A stretch of DNA of 27,825 bases from CAISIP01 sp037968655 (GTDB lineage Bacteria > Pseudomonadota > Gammaproteobacteria > Burkholderiales > Burkholderiaceae_C). The position numbers were made by a program, and so were the translations under genes. The notes beneath the pieces are model-generated. The model saw nothing but the letters and a program-made list of their open reading frames with translations, was not told the origin of the DNA and searched no databases. The stretch spans positions 1-27,825 of the forward strand of contig JBBKVW010000516.1 of NCBI GenBank assembly GCA_037968655.1, written 5' to 3'. Below are positions 1 to 8,174 of this stretch, piece after piece. How positions within the stretch are numbered: the first letter of the stretch is position 1; each line of letters starts with the position of its first letter.

Positions 1-887
1 AGCCCATACAAGTGGATCTGCTCGGCAAACCCGGTCTGGTAGATGAACTGCACGATGAAGGTGGTGGCCGAACCGGGGCCGCCGCCGGTGAGCACGAACA
101 CTTCATCGAATATCTGCACCGCGCGGATCATCGCCAGCACCAGCACCACGATCAGGTTTGGCATCAAGAGCGGCAGCGTGATGCGGCGCAAGGTGCGCCA
201 GGGCGAGGCGCCATCCATTTCGGCGGCCTCGTACATGTCTTTCGGGATCGCCTGCAGGCCGGCTAGCAGGATCAGCGTGTAGAACCCCATGTGCGCCCAG
301 ATCGACACGAACACGGTCCAGAAGAACGCCCATTGCGCGTCGATCAGCCAGTCGATCGGCGACGCGCCGATCGACACCAGCACCGCATTGAACACGCCCT
401 GGCTCTGCAGCAGCCATTTCCAGATCAGCGCCACCACTACCGGCGAGAGCAGCACCGGATAGAAAAACACACCGCGCCAGAAACCGCGCCCGATGATCTT
501 GCGGTTGAGCACCAGTGCGGTGACCAGCGACAGCAGCACCATCAGCACGACCTGGATCAGGCTGAACTGCACGGTGTTGAAGATGGCGCGCCAGAACACG
601 TCCTTGCGACAGCTCTGGATATCGAAATAGTCGCGGCATTCGAACAGGATGCCGAAGTTTTCGCCGCCGGTATAGGGCCGGTCGAAGGGCATCAGGTTGA
701 CACCGCCGGTGGTCGCGTAGACCAGGTTGATCGCGATTGGCAGGAAGGTGAACAGGCCGAACACGATCAGGTTCGGCGCCACGAAAAGCCAACCCAGCCG
801 CGCCAGCCCGAGCCGGCGCTGGGCCAGCCGGAACAGCGGCTCGAACAGGTTGAAAAAAAGGCCGGCGAGGCGTGACAGCGGTGGCAC
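1..887 (-). CDS. ABC sugar transporter permease (MalF/UgpA type), 3' end cut by window edge
   Basis: Inner-membrane permease subunit of a carbohydrate-type ABC importer; the last residues lie beyond the left edge. The start is read as GTG at 887 because AAAGGG sits six bases upstream; no ATG exists between it and the stop of the binding-protein gene, whose frame it continues (24 codon-free bases after that TAA). The translation shows hydrophobic segments typical of MalF/UgpA proteins, a periplasmic loop with two cysteines (near ECRDYF and QSCRKD), and the EAA loop, read as EAAEMDGASPWRTLRRITLP, which docks on the ATPase. GGGPGSATT near the edge is also typical. A partner permease and ATPase would be expected further left. 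Substrate is not readable; the neighbours suggest a sugar or sugar acid. Confidence 0.88.
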   Translation of the reverse strand, partial: MPPLSRLAGLFFNLFEPLFRLAQRRLGLARLGWLFVAPNLIVFGLFTFLPIAINLVYATTGGVNLMPFDRPYTGGENFGILFECRDYFDIQSCRKDVFWRAIFNTVQFSLIQVVLMVLLSLVTALVLNRKIIGRGFWRGVFFYPVLLSPVVVALIWKWLLQSQGVFNAVLVSIGASPIDWLIDAQWAFFWTVFVSIWAHMGFYTLILLAGLQAIPKDMYEAAEMDGASPWRTLRRITLPLLMPNLIVVLVLAMIRAVQIFDEVFVLTGGGPGSATTFIVQFIYQTGFAEQIHLYG

Positions 888-911
888 GACCGGCCCTTTG
901 GTCGCTGCGGC

Positions 912-2189
912 TTACTTACTCGCCTGTTTGACCGCGTCGGCCATGTCGGCCGATATCTTGGTCATGGCTTCATCGGCGCTCATCTCGCCAACGATGGCCT
1001 GGGTGACGCGGGCAACGGTCGGCAGCATGATGGCGCGGTTGTATTTGTAGCCCTGGAACTGGTAGGCCACCGGCGAGAGATTGGCCACGCCACCGCTGAA
1101 TACGCTGAGCGCCGCATTCGCCTGGGGCGAGGCAGTGGGGTAGCCCACGCCTTTCTTGGCCAGGCCGGCATGCGCCGGGATGTTGTTGGTTCTGCTGGTG
1201 AATTCGGCATAGTTGGGCTCCTGCGCCAGGTAGTCCAGGAACATGCCCACTTCTTTTGGTGACTTGGACGTCTTCAGTGCCACCCAGGCCGCACCGCCGG
1301 GAATGCCGGAGCAGGCAGCCGGACCGCAGGGATTGGGCACTGCGACCCAGTCGAAGGCGTTGCCGATGTCTTTTTGCAGCCGGTTGATCTGCCAGGAGCC
1401 CGACAGCACCATGGCGACACGCGCATTCTTGAACTCGCCGATTGAGTCGGCATAGGTGGAGCCGCCGGACCCTGCCCAGACCTCCTTGAGCATCGCGCCG
1501 TCCTTGTGCCAGCCGACGAATTTGTTGATGGCCGTCTTGTAGCCCGCGTCCAGCGTCGGGGCGCCGCTCGCATCGAACAACTTGGCGCCGTAGCTGATGG
1601 CCGGGCCGGCAAAGCGGTGACCGGAACGGTCCCATGCCATGGCCGCTGGCAACTGGTTGGCCTTGGCGACCTTGCGCGTTGCGTCGACCCATTCGTCCCA
1701 GGTCGCTTTCGGTCCGGGCATCGGCACCTTGGCTTGCTCGAACAGGGTCTTGTTGACATAGGGGCCGGTCATCGTGAGCTGCGACATGAAGCCATAAATG
1801 CCCTTGTCGCTGGCGCTTGGCCGCAGCCAGGGCAGCGTGGCGCCGAAGTTCGATTGCCAGTAGGCCTTGTCCTTGACGTAGGCGCTGATGTCCATGTAGT
1901 ACTTGGACAGGCCGCCCAGGTCGGTCACACGCGCGATGTCCGGGCCCTGCCCGGCTGCCAGTTGCACCGGCAGTTGCTCCACGATGGTCTTGTAGGGCAC
2001 GACGTCAACAATGACCGTGATGCCCTTGTTCTGCGATTCGAAGCGCTTGGCCTGCTTGGCAACGACGTCGCACTCGACGCCATCCTGGTAACACATGACG
2101 CGAATCTCGGCGCTGTGCACGGCAGCGGGCAGGACGATGATTGCGGCGACGAGCGCGTTGAGGGGGCGATGCAGGGCACGAATTACCAT
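912..2189 (-). CDS. ABC transporter extracellular solute-binding protein (sugar, UgpB/MalE class)
   Basis: Periplasmic binding protein that delivers a sugar-like ligand to the permease encoded just downstream. The preferred start is ATG at 2189: AAGG lies 8 bases upstream, and it gives a clean Sec signal peptide (basic MVIRALHR, hydrophobic core, cleavage after AVHSA). Frames beginning at 2204 or TTG 2228 would lengthen the signal peptide. The mature part carries family-1 binding-protein features: QAKRFESQNKGITV, AAGQGPDIARV, ATWDEWVDATRKVA, and a late GGAAWVALKTSKSPKEVGMFLDYL segment (seen as two parts). The length of 425 residues is normal for the family. It is divergent from the CE15 hydrolase with only 38 bases between the chosen starts, so regulation may be shared. 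The ligand is unknown; plant-derived oligosaccharide is an inference from context. Confidence 0.9.
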   Translation of the reverse strand: MVIRALHRPLNALVAAIIVLPAAVHSAEIRVMCYQDGVECDVVAKQAKRFESQNKGITVIVDVVPYKTIVEQLPVQLAAGQGPDIARVTDLGGLSKYYMDISAYVKDKAYWQSNFGATLPWLRPSASDKGIYGFMSQLTMTGPYVNKTLFEQAKVPMPGPKATWDEWVDATRKVAKANQLPAAMAWDRSGHRFAGPAISYGAKLFDASGAPTLDAGYKTAINKFVGWHKDGAMLKEVWAGSGGSTYADSIGEFKNARVAMVLSGSWQINRLQKDIGNAFDWVAVPNPCGPAACSGIPGGAAWVALKTSKSPKEVGMFLDYLAQEPNYAEFTSRTNNIPAHAGLAKKGVGYPTASPQANAALSVFSGGVANLSPVAYQFQGYKYNRAIMLPTVARVTQAIVGEMSADEAMTKISADMADAVKQASK

Positions 2190-2227
2190 GATGGGAGCCT
2201 TCATGAAAGTGGAGGAGAACGTCCGCA

Positions 2228-3391
2228 ATGCTAGGTCAGATTGGCCCGGATTGCGCCTATCGTTTGTACCGAGCCAGTCATATGAATGACCCGATTGACG
2301 CGGCGGCTTTGCGGGCTGGCGCAGAACTGCCCGATCCGCTGTTGACGCTGGCAGGGCATCGCATTGTGCGGGCCAGCCAATGGCCGCAACGGCGCCGCGA
2401 AATCATGGACCTGATGCTGCCGCTGGCCTATGGCCGGATCGCGCCGGCGCCGGCTGCCACCCGCCTGATTCAACTGCATGCGGCCGTGGTGCAGCGACTG
2501 GCTGGCGCGCGCCTGCTGAGCTGCCGGGTCGAGCCGCTTGGCATGGCGCCCTTCATGCTGCGCCTGTACCTGCCGGCCGGAGATGGGCCGTTTCCGGTCA
2601 TCATCAGTGGCGATGGATGCTGGCAGAACGCCAGCGACGCCATTTTGGGCGCAATGCTGGGCCGGGGCTTCGCCTTTGCCCAATTCAATCGGGTCGAGAT
2701 CGCGCCTGATCCTGGTGGCGCCAACAACGGCCTTGCGATTGCGCAACCGGCACCGCAAGTGCGCACGCTCGCGGCCTGGGCCTGGGCTTTTCATCGGGTG
2801 GTGGACGCCTTGTCGACGCTGGACTGGATCGACCGGCAGGCGATTGCCGTCGTCGGCCATTCGCGCGGTGGCAAAGCCGCCTTGCTGGCCGGCGCGACGG
2901 ACGAGCGCATTGCCCTGACCAGCGCCAACAATTCGGGTGCCGGTGGCGCCGGCTGTTTTCGCCAGCTGGGACCGGGCGCCGAGACGCTGGGCGACCTGAT
3001 GCAGGCATATGCCTACTGGTTCGACCCGCAGTTGCAGTGTTATGTCGGGCGCGAACATGAACTGCCGTTCGACCAGCATTTCCTCAAGGCGCTGATCGCG
3101 CCGCGCGCGCTGCTGACCACCGAGGCACTGGATGACCTGTGGGCCAATCCGCAAGGCAGCTGGCAGACCCACAGGGCGGCGCGCTGCGTGTTCGAGCTGA
3201 TGGGTGCGGTGCAGCAGCAGGCGATCGTGTTTCGTCCCGGTGGGCATGCGCACAATGCTGCGGACTGGACGGCGCTGCTGGACTTTGCCGACACCGTGCT
3301 GCGTGGCCAGCCGTCGCGAAAGTCCGGCGAAAGCCCGCCGTTTGCCGGCCTGCCGCCGCCGGCGCGCTGGATGCGCGCAGAGCGAAACTGA
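2228..3391 (+). CDS. Glucuronoyl esterase-like alpha/beta hydrolase (CE15 family)
   Basis: Alpha/beta hydrolase resembling bacterial CE15 enzymes, which cleave esters of (4-O-methyl)glucuronic acid, as found in lignin-xylan links. Visible are the nucleophile motif GHSRGGK (Ser212, with the family's Arg and Lys), the following SANNSGAGGAG segment, Glu299 then DDLWANPQG with Trp305, and a late GGHAHN (His340) before a DWTALLDFAD tail; the acid residue assignment is tentative. The start at 2228 is favoured by GGAGGAG ten bases upstream; ATG 2282 is an alternative that would open the divergent gap to 92 bases. Neither start gives a signal peptide, unlike most CE15 enzymes studied, so it may act in the cytoplasm on imported material. 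It could also be an uncharacterised hydrolase of another ester. Confidence 0.78.
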   Translation: MLGQIGPDCAYRLYRASHMNDPIDAAALRAGAELPDPLLTLAGHRIVRASQWPQRRREIMDLMLPLAYGRIAPAPAATRLIQLHAAVVQRLAGARLLSCRVEPLGMAPFMLRLYLPAGDGPFPVIISGDGCWQNASDAILGAMLGRGFAFAQFNRVEIAPDPGGANNGLAIAQPAPQVRTLAAWAWAFHRVVDALSTLDWIDRQAIAVVGHSRGGKAALLAGATDERIALTSANNSGAGGAGCFRQLGPGAETLGDLMQAYAYWFDPQLQCYVGREHELPFDQHFLKALIAPRALLTTEALDDLWANPQGSWQTHRAARCVFELMGAVQQQAIVFRPGGHAHNAADWTALLDFADTVLRGQPSRKSGESPPFAGLPPPARWMRAERN

Positions 3392-3430
3392 CTTGGGCCT
3401 TTTCGGCCTGGCCTTGGCTACCATAGCGCC

Positions 3431-4264
3431 ATGCCCCAATTCGCCGCCAATCTGTCCTGGTTGTATACCGAGCTGCCGTTTGCAGAGCGCTTTGGCGCCG
3501 CTGCCCGCGACGGCTTCACTGCCGTCGAATGCATGTTCCCCTATGCGTTGCCCAGCCAGGACATTGCCGCGCGGCTGCAGGACAACGGCTTGGCCATGGT
3601 CCTGTTCAACGCCCCGCCCGGTACCGTCGCACAGGCCCTGCCTGGTGGCCAGCCGGACCCGGCCGCACGCGGCACCGCTGCATTGCCCGGCCGCGAGTCC
3701 GACTTTCGTGCCAGCGTGGCCTTGGCGCTCGAATACGCGCAGGCGCTGCAATGTTCGCGCGTGCATCTGATGGCGGGCTTGCAAAGGCAGGACCTGCAAC
3801 GCGATGGGATGCAGGCAACCTACCTAGCCAACCTGGCCTGGGCCGCCGAACAGGCATCGCAGGCTGGCGTACAGGTGCTGATCGAGCCGATCAACCTGCG
3901 CGACAACCCGGGCTATTTTCTGAGCCGCCAGGACCATGCGCATGCCGTGGTGCAGCAGGTCGGCGCCGACAATCTCAAGGTGCAGATGGACCTGTACCAC
4001 TGCCAGATCGTCGAGGGTGATGTCAGCACCATGCTGCGCCACTATCTCCCCAGCGGTCGTGTTGGCCACGTGCAGATTGCCGGCGTGCCCGAACGGCACG
4101 AACCCGATAGCGGCGAGTTGCACTACCCATATCTGTTCTCGGTGCTGGACGAACTTGGCTACGCGGGCTGGATCGGTTGCGAGTACCGACCGCGCGATAC
4201 GGCGCCCGGGGGCACGACACGCGGGCTGGGCTGGGTCAGGCCCCGGTTGCCTGCCAAGCGCTGA
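3431..4264 (+). CDS. Hydroxypyruvate isomerase / 2-oxo-tetronate isomerase family protein
   Basis: TIM-barrel sugar isomerase of the Hyi/OtnI group, which interconverts hydroxypyruvate and tartronate semialdehyde or isomerises 2-oxo-tetronates in the catabolism of four-carbon sugar acids. The metal-site pattern is visible: IEPIN with Glu152, MDLYHCQ with Asp187, GHVQIAGVPERHEPDSGELH, and GCEYRP with Glu251. The N-terminus AANLSWLYTELPF is characteristic. Length (277 residues) is normal, with a short Pro/Arg tail after the last motif. It lies 39 bases after the CE15-like gene on the same strand and may share its transcript, although a TACCAT at 3419-3424 could be a separate -10 element. It converges on the DapA-family gene. 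Exact substrate cannot be assigned. Confidence 0.87.
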   Translation: MPQFAANLSWLYTELPFAERFGAAARDGFTAVECMFPYALPSQDIAARLQDNGLAMVLFNAPPGTVAQALPGGQPDPAARGTAALPGRESDFRASVALALEYAQALQCSRVHLMAGLQRQDLQRDGMQATYLANLAWAAEQASQAGVQVLIEPINLRDNPGYFLSRQDHAHAVVQQVGADNLKVQMDLYHCQIVEGDVSTMLRHYLPSGRVGHVQIAGVPERHEPDSGELHYPYLFSVLDELGYAGWIGCEYRPRDTAPGGTTRGLGWVRPRLPAKR

Positions 4265-4333
4265 GGCCTTTGGCTTGCTCCGGTCCACCACGTTGGCCGG
4301 GCAAGTCCTTGCGCGCGACGCCGTGCTGTCGAA

Positions 4334-5248
4334 TCAAACTCCCGCCAGTGCTGAACCGATAGCGCGATAGCCCTGGCGCACCGCCTGGTCTTCTGCCGCG
4401 TTGAGCTGGCACAGCGGGGCCCGCACGTGTAACCAGGCGTCATCGCCACTTTGTTCTGCGAGCATGGTCTTGTAGACATTGACGAATGGCATGGCAGGCA
4501 TCAAGCCCAGCAGGGCCAGCAGATCGCGCACCAGCTTTTCGTCCTGCGGGGCTACCTGCTCCGGCGCGTCCACGATGCGGCGCAGCAGGCGCGGCGCGAT
4601 GTTGGCCAGGCCATTGATCGAGCCCGAGCCGCCCACGCACATCGTGTCGGCAACAAATTGCTCGGCTCCAACCAGAATCGAGAGATCCGGAAATGCCTTG
4701 GCCAGCGCCAGGCCGTGGGCGCGGTCACCGCTGCTGTCCTTCACACCAATCACTTGCCCCGGGTGCCGCTGCACCAGCGTGGCGATGCTCTCGTGCGTGA
4801 AAACCACGCTGCTCAGGGCCGGTATGTGATAGAGCAACACCCGCAACTGGCTGTCGGCAATGCCCTGCACCACTTGCGTGACCGCCTCGACGATGCCGGC
4901 GTCGCGCGGCTGGCGAAAGTAGAACGGCGGCATGTAGAGCTGGCGATGGCAACCCAGCCCTGCGGCATGGCGTCCCAGCACGATGGCGTCGGGCAAGGCG
5001 CTGGCGCTGGTGGTGACGATGATCTGATCGGACTTGATTCCGTCTGCCAGCATGGCTTCGAGCAGGCGCATGCGTTCGCTTGCGCTGAACGCCGGTCCCT
5101 CGCCGGTGGTGCCAAACAGCGTGATGCCGTTGCAGCCCGCGGCCAGCATGGCTTTGCCATGCGCGATCGCGCGCACCGTGTCCAGCGCGCCGTCTGCACC
5201 CACGGGTGTCAAAACGGCTGGCCACAGGCCATTGATATCCTGATTCAT
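4334..5248 (-). CDS. DapA/NanA-family class I aldolase or dehydratase
   Basis: Member of the dihydrodipicolinate synthase / N-acetylneuraminate lyase superfamily; these enzymes form a Schiff base with pyruvate or a 2-keto-3-deoxy acid. Seen are GTTGEG (Thr47, Thr48), the catalytic tyrosine in LLYHIP (Tyr140), and the Schiff-base lysine in GVKDSSGD (Lys170). ATG 5248 is chosen over TTG 5272 because ACAGGAAAA lies just upstream; this gives 304 residues, the usual size. Because it is the last gene of a fucU-GntR-lyase unit, a catabolic role, such as cleaving a 2-keto-3-deoxy sugar acid, is more likely than lysine synthesis. That role is inferred, not shown. Confidence 0.88.
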   Translation of the reverse strand: MNQDINGLWPAVLTPVGADGALDTVRAIAHGKAMLAAGCNGITLFGTTGEGPAFSASERMRLLEAMLADGIKSDQIIVTTSASALPDAIVLGRHAAGLGCHRQLYMPPFYFRQPRDAGIVEAVTQVVQGIADSQLRVLLYHIPALSSVVFTHESIATLVQRHPGQVIGVKDSSGDRAHGLALAKAFPDLSILVGAEQFVADTMCVGGSGSINGLANIAPRLLRRIVDAPEQVAPQDEKLVRDLLALLGLMPAMPFVNVYKTMLAEQSGDDAWLHVRAPLCQLNAAEDQAVRQGYRAIGSALAGV

Positions 5249-5268
5249 GTGATTTTCCTGTTGGGTTG

Positions 5269-6072
5269 TCAAGCGGGGATTCGGACTGCTTTCGTCTGCG
5301 CGCGCTTGCGCGGCGATGCCGGCAGCGGCGTCGGCGGGTTGAGCACCCGTTCGCGCGCGCTGCGAATGTGCTCGCCCAGCAGCATGGATGCGCGCGCGGC
5401 GTCACGCTGTTGCAGTGCGGCGATGAAAAGAAGATGCTCCTGCATCGCCGGAATCAGCCGTGCCGGCGTGATGACACTGTGTTCGAGCTTGATCAGGCGC
5501 ACCCGCAGCGTGTTGACGCGGTAGATCTCGGACACCACATCGTTACCCAGCGCGTCCACCATGCGGTCATGCAGGCCCCAGTCCAGCGCCTGCGCGTCGT
5601 CCAGCAAGCTGCCGTCGGCTTTGGCAGCGCTGGCGCGGCGCAGGATGTCGCGGTGGCTGGTTTCGATCGCGTCGAGTTCGGCCTGGCCGGCACTGTGCGC
5701 AAACTGTTCGATGGCTTCACGCTCGATCATGGCGCGCAGCTGAAACGCGTTGCGGATCAGCTTGAGGTCGACATGCGCAATCTGCAGCCCGCGCTGTGGC
5801 ACGGTCGTGATCAGTCCGCCGGCCTCCAGTCGCGGAATCATCTCGCGCACGGCGCCCAGGGGCATGTTCAGCAGGGCCATCAGCTGGCGCTGCGAGATGA
5901 ACTGCCCGCTGCGAATGCCGCCACTGAGAATCTGCTGCGTGAAGCCCTGGTAGGCACGGGCGCGCTGGCTCAGCGTATCGGCCGGGGCGCTTTCAAGCAT
6001 GCCCGCTCTGGCGCTGGTCACCGGCCGTCGCGCCGCCTTGGCCGGTGGTTTGCCAGCGCTGGTGCTGGTCAC
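5269..6072 (-). CDS. GntR-family transcriptional regulator, FCD (FadR-like) subgroup
   Basis: DNA-binding repressor/activator with an N-terminal winged helix (from about QRARAYQGFTQQIL through GGLITTVPQRG) and a C-terminal all-helical FCD ligand domain (LIRNAFQLRAMIEREAI onward) with histidines at positions usual for the metal/effector site (DWGLHDRM, AMQEHLLF, LGEHIRSAR). The start is taken as GTG 6072, which overlaps the fucU stop as GTGA and implies translational coupling; ATG 6000 is the alternative and would remove a basic, low-complexity leader of 24 residues. The open frame continues further upstream, but that part is a shadow of fucU. A basic C-terminal tail follows the FCD domain. 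It probably controls this local sugar-acid unit. Confidence 0.87.
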   Translation of the reverse strand: MTSTSAGKPPAKAARRPVTSARAGMLESAPADTLSQRARAYQGFTQQILSGGIRSGQFISQRQLMALLNMPLGAVREMIPRLEAGGLITTVPQRGLQIAHVDLKLIRNAFQLRAMIEREAIEQFAHSAGQAELDAIETSHRDILRRASAAKADGSLLDDAQALDWGLHDRMVDALGNDVVSEIYRVNTLRVRLIKLEHSVITPARLIPAMQEHLLFIAALQQRDAARASMLLGEHIRSARERVLNPPTPLPASPRKRAQTKAVRIPA

Positions 6073-6494
6073 GAACGCACCACGCCTTTCTTGAGCAGGA
6101 TGTTTGCGTAGATCCGGGTTTCGCCGCTTGCCACGATGGCAAAGGCCTGGGCGGCGCGCTGGTAGAACGCAAAGCGCTCGAGGGCGGTGCTGGGGCCGCA
6201 GCCATGGCGCTGCAATACGGTTTGAAAATCGTGCACGGCTGGCGGAACCGCTTCGGCGTCGCCGACCACCTGCATCGTGAAAGCGGACTGGTCGCTGAAG
6301 TCGTCCAGGGGCAGCACACTGAGCACCGCATCGAGCAAGCCTGCCGCGCCGACGCCGGGCATGCGCACCAGACGCCGCGCATGGCTTGCTGCAGGAAAGT
6401 TGGCATCGGCAATCACGATCTCGTCGCCATGGCCCATGCTCGCCAGCACATGCAGAAGGTCGGGTGACAAGAGGGGGGAAAGGCCTTTGAGCAT
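6069..6494 (-). CDS. fucU: RbsD/FucU family sugar mutarotase (L-fucose mutarotase-like)
   Basis: Small cytoplasmic enzyme that interconverts alpha and beta anomers of a sugar, best matching FucU (L-fucose) rather than RbsD (ribose). Evidence: the opening MLKGLSPLLSPDLLHVLASM, GHGDEIVIADANFPA with the expected His, Asp and Asn, and the closing RIYANILLKKGVV. ATG 6494 gives 141 residues, the family size; a TTG three codons earlier is possible. It is the first gene of a leftward unit with the GntR regulator (4-base overlap) and the DapA-family lyase. Other candidate steps of a fucose-type pathway (aldose dehydrogenase, lactonase) lie at 12196-14039. Ring specificity cannot be proved from sequence alone. 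Confidence 0.85.
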   Translation of the reverse strand: MLKGLSPLLSPDLLHVLASMGHGDEIVIADANFPAASHARRLVRMPGVGAAGLLDAVLSVLPLDDFSDQSAFTMQVVGDAEAVPPAVHDFQTVLQRHGCGPSTALERFAFYQRAAQAFAIVASGETRIYANILLKKGVVRS

Positions 6495-6538
6495 GGGGGT
6501 CAATCTCGCAGTATTGATCGAAAACTTGCACAGTTTCG

Positions 6539-6565
6539 CACTGACATGTTAGTGATCATATCAGG
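6539..6565. promoter_or_regulatory. Near-palindromic sites between fucU and metY, candidate operator
   Basis: The divergent gap contains CACTGACATGTTAGTG at 6539-6554, a 16-base inverted repeat with one mismatched pair, immediately followed by TGAT-CAT-ATCA. Such dyads just upstream of fucU are where the adjacent GntR/FCD regulator could bind. This is inference from position and symmetry; no known operator consensus was matched exactly. Confidence 0.3.
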
Positions 6566-6644
6566 AAACATCGAGGCGCGATGGTGCGGCGCTCGCTGCG
6601 TGCTGCGCGGCGCCGTTCACGGTCGCGCGTTTGGTGCGATGGCC

Positions 6645-6650
6645 TAAGAT
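6645..6650 (+). promoter_or_regulatory. Possible -10 element for metY
   Basis: TAAGAT lies 23 bases before the metY start, with GAGGAG as ribosome site between them. It agrees with four of six positions of the sigma-70 -10 consensus. No convincing -35 was seen, so this is tentative. Confidence 0.28.
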
Positions 6651-6673
6651 GCTCGTCTTTTGAGGAGTCACCC

Positions 6674-7951
6674 ATGAAAATTGAAACGCTCGCCGTGCAC
6701 GGCGGTTACACCCCCGACCCGACGACCAAGGCGGTCGCGGTCCCGATCTACCAGACCGTTGCCTACGCCTTTGACAACACGCAGCACGGCGCCGACCTGT
6801 TCGACCTCAACGTCCCGGGAAACATCTACAGCCGCATCATGAATCCGACCAACGCCGTGCTGGAGGCGCGCGTGGCGGCGATGGAGGGCGGCGTTGGCGG
6901 CCTGGCCGTGGCCTCGGGCATGGCAGCCATCACCTATGCGATCCAGACCATTGCCGAAGTCGGCGACAACATCGTGTCGGCGGCCACGCTGTATGGCGGA
7001 ACCTACAACCTGCTGGCCCACACGCTGCCGCAGATGGGTATCGAGACCCGTTTTGCCGACTACAAGAATCCCGCCTCGTTTGCCAAGCTGATCGACGCAC
7101 GAACCAAGGCGGTGTTCTGCGAGTCGGTCGGCAATCCCTTGGGCAATATCACCGATATCGCGGCGCTGGCCAAAGTCGCGCACGACGCAGGTGTACCGCT
7201 GATCGTCGACAACACCGTGCCCAGCCCCTACCTGTGCCGCCCGTTCGAGCATGGCGCGGACATCGTCGTGCATTCGCTGACCAAGTACCTGGGTGGCCAT
7301 GGCACGACGATCGGCGGCATGATTGTCGATTCCGGCAAGTTTCCGTGGGCCCAGCACAAGGCGCGTTTCAAGCGGCTCAACGAGCCCGATGTCAGCTACC
7401 ACGGCGTGGTCTACACCGAGGCCCTGGGCCCGGCGGCCTATATCGGCCGGGCCCGGGTGGTTCCGCTGCGCAACATGGGTGCGGCGCTCAGTCCGATGAA
7501 CGCGTTCCAGATACTGCAGGGTATCGAGACGCTGGCGGTGCGGATGGACCGCATCTGCGACAACGCCTTGAGCGTGGCCAGTTTTCTCAAGACCCATTCC
7601 AAGGTGGCCTGGGTCAACTATGCCGGTCTGCCCGACCACCCCGACCATGGTCTGGTCAAGACCTACATGGGTGGCCGTGCCTCGGGCATCATCAGCTTTG
7701 GCCTCAAGGCCAAGGACAGCCGCGCTGCCGGCGCGAGTTTCCAGGACGCGCTCAAGCTGTTCACGCGCCTGGTCAATATCGGTGATGCCAAGTCGCTGGC
7801 CTGTCATCCGGCCTCGACCACCCATCGCCAGCTGGCCGCCGAAGAACTGGCCAAGGCCGGCGTGCAGGAGGACATGGTGCGGCTGTCGGTCGGCATCGAG
7901 CATATCGACGACCTGCTGGAGGATCTGACGCAGGCTCTCGCCGCAATCTGA
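6674..7951 (+). CDS. metY: O-acetylhomoserine sulfhydrylase (MetY-type, PLP-dependent)
   Basis: Cys/Met-metabolism PLP enzyme that makes homocysteine from O-acetyl-L-homoserine and sulfide. Seen are IYQTVAYAFDN, YSRIMNPTNAVLE, VASGMAAITYA, the aspartate region VDNTVPSPY, the PLP lysine in HSLTKYLGGHG (Lys204), and HPASTTHRQL near the C-terminus. ATG 6674 is supported by GAGGAG eight bases upstream; the open frame extends 31 codons further back, but that stretch is Arg-rich and not coding-like. At 426 residues and with the Asn-Thr-Val (not Thr-Met) active-site context it fits MetY better than MetB or MetZ. It stands alone, divergent from fucU, and is probably unrelated to the sugar genes. Confidence 0.92.
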   Translation: MKIETLAVHGGYTPDPTTKAVAVPIYQTVAYAFDNTQHGADLFDLNVPGNIYSRIMNPTNAVLEARVAAMEGGVGGLAVASGMAAITYAIQTIAEVGDNIVSAATLYGGTYNLLAHTLPQMGIETRFADYKNPASFAKLIDARTKAVFCESVGNPLGNITDIAALAKVAHDAGVPLIVDNTVPSPYLCRPFEHGADIVVHSLTKYLGGHGTTIGGMIVDSGKFPWAQHKARFKRLNEPDVSYHGVVYTEALGPAAYIGRARVVPLRNMGAALSPMNAFQILQGIETLAVRMDRICDNALSVASFLKTHSKVAWVNYAGLPDHPDHGLVKTYMGGRASGIISFGLKAKDSRAAGASFQDALKLFTRLVNIGDAKSLACHPASTTHRQLAAEELAKAGVQEDMVRLSVGIEHIDDLLEDLTQALAAI

Positions 7952-8174
7952 GCCGTTCGATTGCGTGCGCGGCTCGCCGCGCGCGGCACCAGGGCGGACG
8001 GGAACTGCCAGGCCCGCAAGCCTGTCGCAACCGGGCCGCGCTACCAGGCCGCGCAATCGGCCTGGCGCCGTCACAGCGGGTGTTAAGCTGCAAAATCAAC
8101 GATGCGCTCGGGCTTGCATCAACAGCGCGGCAACATGGCGTGGCGATCGCCCGCGCCGACCGGAGGGCCCGTAG
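7952..8174. other. Intergenic gap between metY and the MscS-like gene
   Basis: No gene is supported in these 223 bases. A GC-rich hairpin (stem GCGCGG, loop CTCG) lies at 7967-7982, just after metY, but no T-run follows. TAAGCT at 8084-8089 could be a -10 element for the downstream operon; a good -35 is not visible. GGAGGG ends about eight bases before the next start. Confidence 0.35.

Noticed and set aside
103..792. Minus-strand open frame with an ATG inside the permease region
   Set aside because: It is a shifted frame of the permease gene; the correct frame carries the EAA loop and hydrophobic segments.
2231..3799. Minus-strand open frame of over 500 codons opposite the CE15-like and Hyi genes
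   Set aside because: It is antisense to two well-supported genes, has no recognisable domain and the Arg/Gln/His-rich composition of a GC-rich shadow frame.
6073..6531. Upstream extension of the GntR frame to 6531
   Set aside because: That part is the out-of-frame shadow of fucU, and the winged-helix domain begins only after the GTG at 6072.
7967..7982. Hairpin after metY as a terminator
   Set aside because: A short GC stem with no following T-run; such stems are frequent by chance in this GC-rich DNA.
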